Source: an uncultured Phascolarctobacterium sp.
GTDB lineage: Bacteria; Bacillota; Negativicutes; Acidaminococcales; Acidaminococcaceae
Length of the DNA stretch: 17,485 nt
Assembly: GCA_900544885.1 (NCBI GenBank)
Contig: UQWU01000038.1
Coordinates: 1-17,485 of the forward strand
Reading direction: 5' to 3'
Positions 7,785 through 15,690 of this stretch are shown here, piece by piece; within the stretch, counting starts at the first letter, position 1; every line of letters begins with the position of its first letter. The notes beneath the pieces are model-generated. The model made no database searches and had not been told where the DNA came from. It was given only the letters and a program-made list of their open reading frames with translations. Position numbers and translations under genes: made by a program.

Positions 7785-8892
7785 TCAAATTTTCTTTTGT
7801 TGGCTACGTAGATAAGCTTCAACAAAAGGCATTAAATCGCCATCCATGACAGCTTGGATATTACCGGTTTCGCATCCTGTACGATGATCCTTAACCATGG
7901 TATATGGTTGGAAAACGTAAGAACGAATCTGGCTACCCCATTCAATGTTTTGATAATCACCGGCAATATCGCTTACCAGAGCATCCTGTTTAGCCTTTTC
8001 GTATTCATACAATTTAGCACGTAACATCTGTAAGCAGCGTTCACGGTTCTGAATCTGAGAACGTTGGTTTTGACATTGAACGACGATACCTGTCGGTTCA
8101 TGTGTCATACGTACTGCAGAAGAAGTCTTGTTAACGTGCTGACCACCTGCACCACTGGAGCGATAGGTATCAACGCGAACTTCATCCATATTGATTTGTA
8201 CATCTACAGTATCATCCAGCTCCGGCATAACATCTACAGCCGCAAAGGAAGTGTGACGACGTGCATTAGCATCGAACGGAGATATACGAACCAATCTATG
8301 TACACCCTTTTCAGATTTCAGGAAACCATAAGCATTATGACCATTAACCTGAACGGTAGCACTTTTTACACCTGCTTCATCACCTGGTTGATAATCCAGC
8401 ATTTCTAAAGCAAAGCCGTTTTGTTCAGCAAAGCGGGTAAACATACGCAGCAGCATACTAGTCCAGTCCTGTGCTTCTGTACCGCCTGCACCTGCATGCA
8501 GAGTAACAATAGCATTATTAGCATCATACTCACCACTGAGCAGCATACCTAATTCCAGATGTTCCAACTCATCGCGGCATTTTTCCAACAGAGCATCCAT
8601 TTCCGGAATCAGACTTTCGTCATTTTCCTCAGACGCCATTTCCTGCATGATTTCTAATTCATCAATGCCATCACTTAATTTGTGGAAGCCATCAACTTCT
8701 TCTTTTAAGGCGTTGACATCCTGTGCAGTTTTCTGTGCTTTGTCAGGATCGTCCCAAAAAGTCGGGTCCCCCATCTTATGTTCTAATTCGGCAATACGAT
8801 CTTCTTTGACAGCGATGTCAAAGAGATCCCCTCATTTCTTCTAATTTTGCCTGTAAATTGGTAATTTCCGGTTTGTACTCTTCAATTAACAA
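7785..8892 (-). CDS. prfB: Peptide chain release factor 2, with programmed +1 frameshift
   Basis: RF2 recognises UGA and UAA stop codons and releases the peptide. The first 24 codons run from 8892 to 8821 and end at an in-frame UGA (8818-8820). Skipping the T at 8820 joins them to the main frame (8819 to 7785), giving 368 residues, normal for RF2. The slip site AGG GGA TCT CTT TGA C, with an internal Shine-Dalgarno-like AGGGGA, is the classic autoregulatory RF2 signal. The main frame has the tripeptide anticodon SPF (about 204-206) and the catalytic GGQ (about 249-251). Initiation is probably TTG at 8890-8892 behind GAGG; the in-frame TGA just upstream excludes a longer form. The sequence joins as complement(7785..8819, 8821..8892). 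Confidence 0.95.
8818..8832 (-). promoter_or_regulatory. RF2 programmed frameshift site
   Basis: On the minus strand this reads AGG GGA TCT CTT TGA, followed by C. It combines a Shine-Dalgarno-like AGGGGA, the slippery CTT and a weak TGA-C stop context. The spacing is the same as in E. coli prfB. When RF2 is scarce the ribosome slips +1 and makes the full protein. Confidence 0.93.
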
Positions 8893-8937
8893 AATTCCTC
8901 ACAACCTTTCGTATTTAGCAATATTAGTTTATAAAAA

Positions 8938-8976
8938 GCCTACAATCTGCCCCCTAAAAAAGAGCAGATTGTACCG
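8938..8976 (-). terminator. Probable intrinsic terminator or attenuator between secA and prfB
   Basis: The arms 8941-8950 and 8964-8973 form a perfect 10-bp stem (TACAATCTGC). On the minus strand GGC and then TTTTTA follow, about three bases beyond the stem. This could end secA transcription or reduce the flow into the prfB operon. The loop itself contains six T residues. I could not find a clear promoter between it and prfB, so partial read-through is likely. Confidence 0.5.
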
Positions 8977-8999
8977 ACCGGCTTATTTACTTGTGTTAA

Positions 9000-11471
9000 T
9001 TATTTTCTTTTTTTGTTTTTAGCATGGGGTTCCGCATCCTGACGGCCATCGTCGCCTTCGGGAGTAGGATTATTAGTAGATGCGTTTTCCAGACGATCAT
9101 CAACCTGCGGTTGAGTAATAACGTTAACACGATACATATAACGTACCACATCGTCTTGAATAGCATCAATCATAGCTTCAAACATATCATAAGCTTCAAA
9201 TTTATATTCAACCAGAGGATCTTTTTGACCATATGCACGCAGACCTACACCTTCACGCAGCATATCCATAGCATCAAGATGTTCCATCCAGTGGTTATCT
9301 ACTACTTTCAGCATAACCAGATTTTCCAGTTCACGCATTAATTCGGAACCGATGGCATCCTCACGAGCTTGATAAGTTTCGTCAGCTACCTTATGCAGAT
9401 ATTCTTCCAATTCTTCACGGCTCAGGTTTTGCAGATATTCAACAGTCAGCAGACCACGAGGAGCATAGAAGTCCTCAGCATAAGCAATCAATGCTTTTAA
9501 ATCCCAGTCTTCAGAATAAACTTCAGGCGGAGCATACATGGCCATAGTGCGATCAACAACTTTATCAACCATCTCTTTGATATTGCCACGCAGGTTATCC
9601 TGATGCAGGATTTTCTTGCGTTGAGCATAGATTACTTCACGTTGCTGATTCATAACATCGTCATATTCCAAAACGTGTTTACGAATACTGAAGTTACGTG
9701 CTTCTACTTTCTTCTGTGCATTTTCAATAGATTTAGTTACTAAGCTATGTTCGATAGGTTCATCATCGTCCATACCAAGTTTATCCATGATACCGGCAAT
9801 ATTATCACTACCGAACAAACGCATCAGGTCATCCTCCAAGCTGAGGAAGAATTTAGAGGAACCAGGGTCACCTTGACGTGCACAACGACCACGCAGCTGG
9901 TTATCGATACGACGGCTTTCATGACGTTCAGTACCGATAATATGCAGACCGCCCAGTTCAGGTACGCCTTCGCCCAAAGTAATATCGGTACCACGACCTG
10001 CCATGTTTGTAGCAATAGTTACTGCACCATATTGACCTGCTTGAGAAATGATTTCTGCTTCTTTTTCATGGAATTTAGCATTCAATACATTATGAGGAAT
10101 ACCACGACGTTTCAGCATCGCAGACAGCTCTTCAGATTGAGCAATAGAAGTAGTACCAACCAATACCGGACGACCGGACTTATGGCACTCTTCGATTTCA
10201 TTAGCAGCAGCTTTGTATTTAGCAAGACGAGTTCTGTAAATAACGTCCGGATAATCAATACGGATTAACGGTTTATTAGTAGGTACAACAACAACAGGCA
10301 AATTATAAATCTTCATAAATTCCTGTTCTTCGGTTTTGGCAGTACCAGTCATGCCGGACAGCTTGTTGTACATACGGAAATAGTTCTGGAAGGTAATAGT
10401 GGCCAAGGTTTGGCTTTCGCGTTCTACTTTTACGCCTTCCTTCGCTTCAATAGCTTGATGCAGACCTTCAGAGAAGCGTCTACCAAACATCAGACGACCG
10501 GTAAATTCATCGACGATAATTACTTGACCATCTTTTACTACATAATCACGGTCACGATGCATTAAAGCCTTAGCCTTCAAAGCACACATGATTTGGTGAG
10601 AATAGTCAACACCATGTTCATTATCATACAAGTTTTCAATGCCCAGCATTTTTTCTGCTTTAGCAATACCTTTTTCAGTAGGTGCAACTTGTTTTTGTTT
10701 TTCATCAACAGTATAGTCTTCGCCTTCAACCATTTTAGCAACAACAGCTGCTAGAACCTTATATAGGTCTGTAGATTTTTCACCTGGACCGGAAATAATA
10801 AGCGGTGTACGGGCTTCGTCGATTAAGATACTATCAACTTCGTCGACGATACAATAATTAAGTTCACGTTGAACCATATTGCTTTCATCAGTTACCATGT
10901 TATCACGCAGGTAGTCAAAACCGAATTCGTTATTGGTGCCATAGGTAACATCCGCAGCATAAGCAGCCTTACGTGCTGGGAAGTCCATATCATGTACAAT
11001 CAAACCAACGGACAAACCCAAGAATTTATAAATGCGTCCCATATCCTCGCTGTCACGACGAGCAAGGTAATCGTTGACGGTAACAACGTGAACACCTTTA
11101 CCAGTTAAAGCATTCAAATAAACAGGCAGAGTAGCTACCAAGGTTTTACCTTCACCGGTACGCATTTCGGCAATTTTACCACGATGCAAAACTACGCCGC
11201 CGATCATTTGTACATCATAATGACGCATGCCTGCAACACGTTTAGAAGCTTCACGTACAACAGCAAATGCTTCCGGCAGAATATCATCTAAGGTTTCACC
11301 CTTTTGCAGACGTACTTTAAATTCAGCAGTTTTAGCGGCCAAATTAGCAGAGCTCAAGCTCTGCATATCCTTTTCTAAGCTATTGATCTTATCTACAATA
11401 ACACGAATGTTCTTAATTTCTTTCTCATTAGGATCGCCAAAAATTTTCTTTAAAATGCTTTCGAGCAACAC
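9000..11471 (-). CDS. secA: Preprotein translocase ATPase SecA
   Basis: The motor that pushes unfolded preproteins through SecYEG at the cytoplasmic membrane. About 823 residues are encoded. Visible are MRTGEGKT (Walker A, near 104-110), VNDYLARRDSEDM, IVDEVDSILIDEARTPL (Walker B/DEAD region), the preprotein cross-linking domain, SGMTGTA, ATNMAGRGTDI and the QLRGRCARQGDPG helicase motif. The C-terminal scaffold and helical wing domains follow. The tail ends in a polar KNKKRK stretch with no cysteines, so the usual zinc-binding SEC-C motif is absent. The ribosome site AAGGAG (11477-11482) overlaps the longest start, so the GTG at 11469-11471 or the adjacent TTG is the likely start, giving MLLESILKKIFGDP. 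It lies between hpf and prfB, the standard Firmicute order. Confidence 0.97.
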   Translation of the reverse strand: MLLESILKKIFGDPNEKEIKNIRVIVDKINSLEKDMQSLSSANLAAKTAEFKVRLQKGETLDDILPEAFAVVREASKRVAGMRHYDVQMIGGVVLHRGKIAEMRTGEGKTLVATLPVYLNALTGKGVHVVTVNDYLARRDSEDMGRIYKFLGLSVGLIVHDMDFPARKAAYAADVTYGTNNEFGFDYLRDNMVTDESNMVQRELNYCIVDEVDSILIDEARTPLIISGPGEKSTDLYKVLAAVVAKMVEGEDYTVDEKQKQVAPTEKGIAKAEKMLGIENLYDNEHGVDYSHQIMCALKAKALMHRDRDYVVKDGQVIIVDEFTGRLMFGRRFSEGLHQAIEAKEGVKVERESQTLATITFQNYFRMYNKLSGMTGTAKTEEQEFMKIYNLPVVVVPTNKPLIRIDYPDVIYRTRLAKYKAAANEIEECHKSGRPVLVGTTSIAQSEELSAMLKRRGIPHNVLNAKFHEKEAEIISQAGQYGAVTIATNMAGRGTDITLGEGVPELGGLHIIGTERHESRRIDNQLRGRCARQGDPGSSKFFLSLEDDLMRLFGSDNIAGIMDKLGMDDDEPIEHSLVTKSIENAQKKVEARNFSIRKHVLEYDDVMNQQREVIYAQRKKILHQDNLRGNIKEMVDKVVDRTMAMYAPPEVYSEDWDLKALIAYAEDFYAPRGLLTVEYLQNLSREELEEYLHKVADETYQAREDAIGSELMRELENLVMLKVVDNHWMEHLDAMDMLREGVGLRAYGQKDPLVEYKFEAYDMFEAMIDAIQDDVVRYMYRVNVITQPQVDDRLENASTNNPTPEGDDGRQDAEPHAKNKKRK

Positions 11472-11520
11472 AATCACTCCTTAATTTTATGTACAATAAA
11501 AACTATACACTTAATTTTAA

Positions 11521-11549
11521 ATTATAGCAGAAAGATTATTAAAAAGCAA
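11521..11549 (-). promoter_or_regulatory. Predicted secA promoter
   Basis: The minus strand has a perfect TATAAT (11521-11526) preceded by TG one base away, an extended -10. A weak -35 TTGCTT (11544-11549) lies 17 bp upstream. It would start transcription near 11514, about 43 bp before secA. The hpf terminator upstream supports independent transcription. Confidence 0.65.
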
Positions 11550-11642
11550 AAAAGTGCAGAAATTTTACTACCCATTTTTGTGAAGTTTACGTAAAGAAAT
11601 AGCAAAATAAAATATCAGAAATTATGCATATAAACAAGCAAC

Positions 11643-11679
11643 AAAAAACGGCAGGTTTCCAAAGAAACCTGCCGTTTTA
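11643..11679 (-). terminator. Intrinsic terminator of hpf
   Basis: A perfect 15-bp stem (11645-11659 with 11664-11678) with a four-base loop. Its core is ACGGCAGGTTTC, and on the minus strand a run of T residues follows. It sits about 30 bp after the hpf stop codon, separating hpf from secA. Confidence 0.9.
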
Positions 11680-11706
11680 ACCAGTTTGTACGTGCTGTTA
11701 AAAACC

Positions 11707-12240
11707 TTATTTTAATTCAGGACTCAGCAGACCATATTTGCCATCCTTACGACGATATACAACATTAGTGCTACCCAAATCAGGATCGAAGAATACGAAG
11801 AAATCATGGTTCAACAAATTCATTTGCAGAATAGCTTCTTCTGGAGTCATCGGATGCATAGTAAAATGTTTATTTTTGATAATCTGGAATTCACCATCTT
11901 CCGTTACACCTTCAGCCGGAGTAACCGGAGTAGGATCTGCAAAGTTAGCATATTTTCTCTTCATCAGACGAGTTTTATATTTATGAATTTGTCTTTCAAT
12001 CTTCTCAACAACTAAATCAATGGAGGAATACATGTCCTTCGTAGTTTCTTGTGCTCTCAGCAGAATTCCGCTTGCGGGCACGGTAATCTCAACGATATGA
12101 TTACCTTTTTCAACCTTCAGTACTGCAGAAATATCACCAACAGCCTTAAACTGCTTAGTAACCTTAGCAACCTTTTTCTCCACATATTCTCTTAATGCGG
12201 GAGTTACTTCAATGTTTCTGCCTTTTACGTTTACGCTCAT
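11707..12240 (-). CDS. hpf: Long-form ribosome hibernation promoting factor
   Basis: A 177-residue protein of the RaiA/HPF family. The N-terminal domain (about 1-98; MSVNVKGRNIEVTPALREYV at the start) binds the 30S decoding channel. After a linker, the C-terminal domain (about 120-177, with NHDFFVFFD and YRRKDGKYGLL) mediates dimerisation of two 70S ribosomes into 100S particles during starvation. The length and the second domain mark the long form usual in Firmicutes. The ATG at 12238-12240 follows a strong AAGGAGG site. It is a single-gene unit with its own terminator. The order hpf-secA-prfB is conserved in Firmicutes, and in that phylum a structured raiA-motif RNA often lies upstream of this gene. 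Confidence 0.95.
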   Translation of the reverse strand: MSVNVKGRNIEVTPALREYVEKKVAKVTKQFKAVGDISAVLKVEKGNHIVEITVPASGILLRAQETTKDMYSSIDLVVEKIERQIHKYKTRLMKRKYANFADPTPVTPAEGVTEDGEFQIIKNKHFTMHPMTPEEAILQMNLLNHDFFVFFDPDLGSTNVVYRRKDGKYGLLSPELK

Positions 12241-12286
12241 AATTCATGCCTCCTTTGGTAATTCATTACAATCATGTGAGTGCAAC

Positions 12287-12424
12287 GTTACCACTTTTTA
12301 CAAGGGCTTCGGTCTTCATCCCTTTGCTTATATATTTCGCTATATAGGTTTGAATTCCTGCAAAAATTATCATAAACGCAAAATTATTTTTGAAAATCCT
12401 ATAAAAGTGTTACATTTTTACAAG
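12287..12424. repeat. Short imperfect direct repeat in the hpf upstream region
   Basis: GTTACCACTTTTTACAAG (12287-12304) and GTTACATTTTTACAAG (12409-12424) are near-identical copies in the same orientation in the 185-bp gap between hpf and the transporter ATPase gene. They differ by a two-base gap and one substitution. The rest of the gap is AT-rich and I see no gene in it. Confidence 0.4.
12366..12394 (-). promoter_or_regulatory. Possible hpf promoter
   Basis: On the minus strand GATAAT (12366-12371) lies 17 bp downstream of TTCAAA (12389-12394). The -35 is weak. It would give a leader of about 120 nt. Other AT-rich hexamers in the gap are poorer, but a stress-type promoter cannot be excluded. 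Confidence 0.35.
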
Positions 12425-12425
12425 A

Positions 12426-13157
12426 TTAAAGTACTTTAGATAAGAAGCTCTTAGTACGCTCACCTTTAGCATTATTGAAGATTTCATCAGGAGTACCTTG
12501 CTCTTGAATAACACCATCATCAACAAATACTACTCTGTCACCAACTTCACGAGCGAAACCCATTTCATGAGTTACAACAGCCATAGTCATGCCTTCATTA
12601 GCGAGTTCCTTCATAACATCCAGAACCTCATTAACCATTTCCGGATCCAGTGCAGAAGTCGGTTCATCAAACAATAATGCTTTCGGTTTCATGCACAGAG
12701 CACGAGCGATAGCCACACGTTGCTGCTGACCACCGGATAATTGTTCCGGATAGCTTTTAGCTTTATCAGACAGACCAACTTTAGCCAAATACAGTTTAGC
12801 AGTTTTTTCGGCTTCTTCATGAGAAATTCCACGAACCTTCATCGGTGCCAACATCAAATTTTCCAAAACAGTCATATGCGGAAAAAGATTGAAACGTTGG
12901 AATACCATACCAACTTCTTTACGAATTTCGTTGATATTAGCTTCGCCTGTCAGAGGAATACCATCGATAACAATACTGCCTCCTGTGGGTTCTTCTAAAT
13001 AGTTGATGCAACGCAGTAAAGTACTTTTACCGCTGCCGGAAGGACCGATGATAACCACTACTTCTTTTTCATCGATAGTAAGATCTACGCCTTTTAAAAC
13101 CTGCAGATCACCGAAGCTTTTCTGCAAATTGGTAATTTTAATCATTTCTTTACTCAT
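12426..13157 (-). CDS. Polar amino acid ABC transporter ATP-binding protein (GlnQ/HisP type)
   Basis: A 243-residue ABC ATPase of the polar amino acid uptake family. Walker A is GPSGSGKST (38-46), followed by the family-typical LLRCINYLEEPTGG. The Q-loop is VFQRFNLFPH (about 85-94), the signature LSGGQQQR (140-147), Walker B ALLFDEP (160-166) and the switch VTHEMGFA follows. It energises uptake through the permease encoded just upstream, overlapping its stop by four bases (ATGA). Two binding-protein genes precede the permease. The exact amino acid cannot be told from the ATPase. No clear terminator follows. Confidence 0.95.
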   Translation of the reverse strand: MSKEMIKITNLQKSFGDLQVLKGVDLTIDEKEVVVIIGPSGSGKSTLLRCINYLEEPTGGSIVIDGIPLTGEANINEIRKEVGMVFQRFNLFPHMTVLENLMLAPMKVRGISHEEAEKTAKLYLAKVGLSDKAKSYPEQLSGGQQQRVAIARALCMKPKALLFDEPTSALDPEMVNEVLDVMKELANEGMTMAVVTHEMGFAREVGDRVVFVDDGVIQEQGTPDEIFNNAKGERTKSFLSKVL

Positions 13158-13810
13158 TTTTTATCATACCTCTTCTCAAGATAACCTACCAAACGTGCAA
13201 CTGCAAAGGTCATAACCAAATAGATAATAGCTACTGCCATCCAAATTTCAAAGGATGCATAAGTACGTGCGATAATCAATTGGCCACGACGAGTCAGCTC
13301 TTCAAAGCCGATTACAGATACCAAGGAGGAATCTTTCAGCATTGCGATAAATTCGTTGCCCAAAGGAGGAATGATGCGTTTAAATGCTTGCGGCATAATA
13401 ATATAACGCATAGTTTGTGCCCAGGACATACCCAAGCTACGACCGGCTTCCATTTGACCTTTATCAATGGATTGGATGCCTGCGCGAATAATCTCGGCAA
13501 CATACGCACCACTATTAATAGAACAAGCGGAAATTGCGGCAAAGAAAGGATCTACACGATTACCTGTAATACCAGGTAAAGCAAAGTATACCAAGAAGAT
13601 TTGTACCAAAAGCGGAGTACCACGAATAAAATCAACATATACGTTAGCTAAATAACGCAGAGGCTTAATAGTACAAAGACGTGCAATACCTATCATACTG
13701 CCGATTAAAAGACCAAAAGTTACACTGATTGCTGTAATTTCTACCGTAATACCAGCACCAGCCAGTAATAACGGGAAAGAATCAGCCATTAATTCAAAGT
13801 TAAAATCCAT
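13154..13810 (-). CDS. Polar amino acid ABC transporter permease (HisM/GlnP type)
   Basis: A 218-residue inner membrane permease with about five membrane segments. The first is at about 13-35 and the last near 188-208. The HisMQ-family motif is visible: RGTPLLVQIF near residue 64 and the cytoplasmic coupling loop with EAGRSLGMSWAQTMRYIIMPQA at about 140-160. A single permease gene implies a homodimer. It lies 81 bp after the second binding protein gene and overlaps the ATPase gene. The start ATG has GAAGGGA upstream at a somewhat long distance. Confidence 0.94.
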   Translation of the reverse strand: MDFNFELMADSFPLLLAGAGITVEITAISVTFGLLIGSMIGIARLCTIKPLRYLANVYVDFIRGTPLLVQIFLVYFALPGITGNRVDPFFAAISACSINSGAYVAEIIRAGIQSIDKGQMEAGRSLGMSWAQTMRYIIMPQAFKRIIPPLGNEFIAMLKDSSLVSVIGFEELTRRGQLIIARTYASFEIWMAVAIIYLVMTFAVARLVGYLEKRYDKK

Positions 13811-13891
13811 GTTCTTAAAATCCCTTCTTTCATAAAGTCAGTAACAGCTATGCACGCTTTAAACTGGTTGTAAAGTTCTTTTTGCGAAAAA

Positions 13892-14665
13892 TTATTCAGC
13901 TGTACCAAACCATTTCTGATGAATTTTGGCAAATTCACCATTTTTCTTTAATTCTGCCATAGCTTTATTTATATCTTCAGCTAATTTGCTATCTTTTTTA
14001 ACAGCGATACCATATTGGCCATCTTTCATCTTTTCACCAACAAGCTTAGCAAACTTGTTTCCTCCTTTAGCCAAATAATATTCAGCGACCGGAATATCAC
14101 CAATTAATGCATCAACGCCACCATTTTTTAATTCTAAAGCAGCTTCATCTTGAGTATTGAAAGTTTTAACAACTGCGCCTTCTATTTCTCTTGCTTTCAA
14201 TTCACTAGTAGTACCAATTTGAGCAGCAATACATTTACCTTTTAAATCATCGATATTATTAATGTCATTATTATCTTTCTTAACCATAATGACTAATCCA
14301 GAAGTATAGTACGGTTCAGAAAAAGTAACAACTTTTTTACGCTCTTCAGTAATGTTCATGCCTGCAATAGCCACATCAATATTACCTGTATTCAAAGCCG
14401 GAATTAAAGCATCAAAACCCATAGCAACAAATTCTACTTTTTTGCCCATTTGTTTACCAATGGCTTCCATTAATTCAATATCAAAGCCAGTATAACCCTG
14501 ATTTCCTTCTTTAGGAAACTCAAACGGTGCAAAAATAGGCTCTGTGCCAACACGCAATACGTTATTGCCAGTAGCAGCTGTTTTTTCAGCAGATCCGTCA
14601 CAGCCTGATAACACCATGCTGCATACCAATAAAATCATTGACAGAAACAATAAACCTTTTTTCAT
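13892..14665 (-). CDS. Amino acid ABC transporter substrate-binding lipoprotein, copy 2
   Basis: A 257-residue family 3 extracellular solute-binding protein. The lipoprotein signal ends in the lipobox LSGC (lipidated Cys about residue 22). The mature protein has the periplasmic amino acid-binding fold: FAPFEF, GFDIELM, the substrate-contacting MNITEERKK with its arginine, YYTSGL, and AAQIGTT. Closely similar to the other binding protein encoded just upstream (14805-15581) through the whole length, so the pair arose by tandem duplication. GGGGGAAAG precedes the ATG. It lies 81 bp before the permease gene. Substrate is probably a polar amino acid, the exact one undetermined. Confidence 0.93.
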   Translation of the reverse strand: MKKGLLFLSMILLVCSMVLSGCDGSAEKTAATGNNVLRVGTEPIFAPFEFPKEGNQGYTGFDIELMEAIGKQMGKKVEFVAMGFDALIPALNTGNIDVAIAGMNITEERKKVVTFSEPYYTSGLVIMVKKDNNDINNIDDLKGKCIAAQIGTTSELKAREIEGAVVKTFNTQDEAALELKNGGVDALIGDIPVAEYYLAKGGNKFAKLVGEKMKDGQYGIAVKKDSKLAEDINKAMAELKKNGEFAKIHQKWFGTAE

Positions 14666-14704
14666 TTGTCTTTCCCCCTAAAAAAATAAAATAAATATAT
14701 AATG

Positions 14705-14746
14705 TTGAAACTCTTTTTCTTTTTTATTTTTTATTTCGAGTTTCAA
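14705..14746 (-). repeat. AT-rich inverted repeat upstream of binding protein copy 2
   Basis: TTGAAACTC (14705-14713) and GAGTTTCAA (14738-14746) form a perfect nine-base stem with a 24-nt AT-rich loop. It sits between the terminator of copy 1 and the ribosome site of copy 2. No T tract follows on the minus strand, so it is not an evident terminator; it could be an operator or an mRNA-stabilising or processing hairpin. Confidence 0.4.
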
Positions 14747-14792
14747 TAAAAACGGAGCACTTGCGATTCTACACCACATTGTGCTCCGTTAA
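14747..14792 (-). terminator. Intrinsic terminator between the two binding protein genes
   Basis: The stem AACGGAGCAC (14751-14760) pairs with GTGCTCCGTT (14781-14790) around a 20-nt loop, followed on the minus strand by TTTTTATT. It lies directly after the stop of copy 1. If partly efficient it would give copy 1 more mRNA than the rest of the transporter. Confidence 0.78.
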
Positions 14793-14804
14793 GAACCGAC
14801 GTTA

Positions 14805-15581
14805 TTATTTCTTTACTTCACCAAACCAGGTTTTGTAAATTTTGTCGTATTCGCCATTTTTCTTCAGCTCAGCTAATGCTTTGTTGATTTCAGCAGCTAA
14901 TTTATCATTACCTTTTTTTACAGCCAAGCCATATTTTTCAGCTTCCATAATTTCACCAACAGTCATAGCACTTTCATTACCACCTTGAGCTAAGTAGTAA
15001 CCAACAACCGGGCTATCATTGATAACAGCGTCAACGCCTTTATTTTTCAGTTCCATAGCAGCTTCAGTATTAGTATTGAAAGCAGTTACGGTAGCACCTT
15101 TTACAGTTCTAGCTTTATTTTCACCAGTAGTACCGATTTGAGCAGCAATACGTTTACCTTCCAAATCTTTAATGCTCTTTACTTCTTTGTTATCTTTGTT
15201 AACCATAACAATCAAACCAGAAGTATAGTACGGATCAGTAAAGGTTACTGCTTTTTTACGTTCATCAGTGATGCTCATACCAGCTGCAACAACATCAACA
15301 TTGCCAGCATTCAAAGCAGGAATTAAAGCATCAAAACCCATATTTACAATTTCAACTTTATAGCCCATTTGTTTGCCGATAGCACGAGCTAAATCCATAT
15401 CAAAACCGTCATAATCTTTGCTACCTTCTTTTTGGAATTCAAACGGAGCAAAAGTCGGTTCAGTTGCTACGCGCAATACTTTTTCACCGTCAGCCTTTTT
15501 TTCTCCACCGCCACAGCCAGCAGTCAACATTGCAACAGCTGCAATAATAGTCATCATCAAAACCAATAATTTTTTCATCAT
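14805..15581 (-). CDS. Amino acid ABC transporter substrate-binding lipoprotein, copy 1
   Basis: A 258-residue family 3 solute-binding lipoprotein. The signal peptide ends at lipobox LTAGC (Cys near residue 23), followed by a short GGGEKK linker. Ligand-site landmarks are FAPFEF, GFDMDLARAIG, the MSITDERKK arginine region, YYTSGL and AAQIGTTGE. The paralogue at 13892-14665 shares the whole architecture. Translation starts at one of two tandem ATGs (15579-15581 or the next codon) behind AAAGGGG. A strong promoter lies 50-80 bp upstream and a terminator follows the gene, so it is the lead and probably most abundant product of the transporter locus. Confidence 0.94.
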   Translation of the reverse strand: MMKKLLVLMMTIIAAVAMLTAGCGGGEKKADGEKVLRVATEPTFAPFEFQKEGSKDYDGFDMDLARAIGKQMGYKVEIVNMGFDALIPALNAGNVDVVAAGMSITDERKKAVTFTDPYYTSGLIVMVNKDNKEVKSIKDLEGKRIAAQIGTTGENKARTVKGATVTAFNTNTEAAMELKNKGVDAVINDSPVVGYYLAQGGNESAMTVGEIMEAEKYGLAVKKGNDKLAAEINKALAELKKNGEYDKIYKTWFGEVKK

Positions 15582-15630
15582 TAATACCCCTTTCTTAATT
15601 CAACAGAACTCAAATTCATTTGATGGAATA

Positions 15631-15659
15631 ATTATACATCCACTTTCCCGATTTGTAAA
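15631..15659 (-). promoter_or_regulatory. Promoter of the amino acid transporter locus
   Basis: Minus strand TTTACA (15654-15659) and a perfect TATAAT (15631-15636) are separated by exactly 17 bp. The start would be near 15624, leaving a leader of about 43 nt. It lies downstream of the structured RNA at 15691-15905, so that RNA is not part of the transporter leader from this promoter. Confidence 0.85.
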
Positions 15660-15660
15660 G

Positions 15661-15690
15661 TATTTTTATAACTTTTTTTGTATAAAAATA
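15661..15690 (-). terminator. T-rich 3' flank and AT hairpin after the structured RNA
   Basis: Directly after the closing helix the minus strand reads TATTTTTATA and can form a perfect 10-bp AT-only stem (15661-15670 with 15681-15690) around ACTTTTTTTG. The 12-bp RNA helix plus TTATTTTT is the likely transcript end; it is not a textbook GC-rich terminator. Confidence 0.45.

Noticed and set aside
9747..10268. Plus-strand ORF of 173 codons inside secA
   Set aside because: Antisense to conserved helicase motifs of SecA and without start signals.
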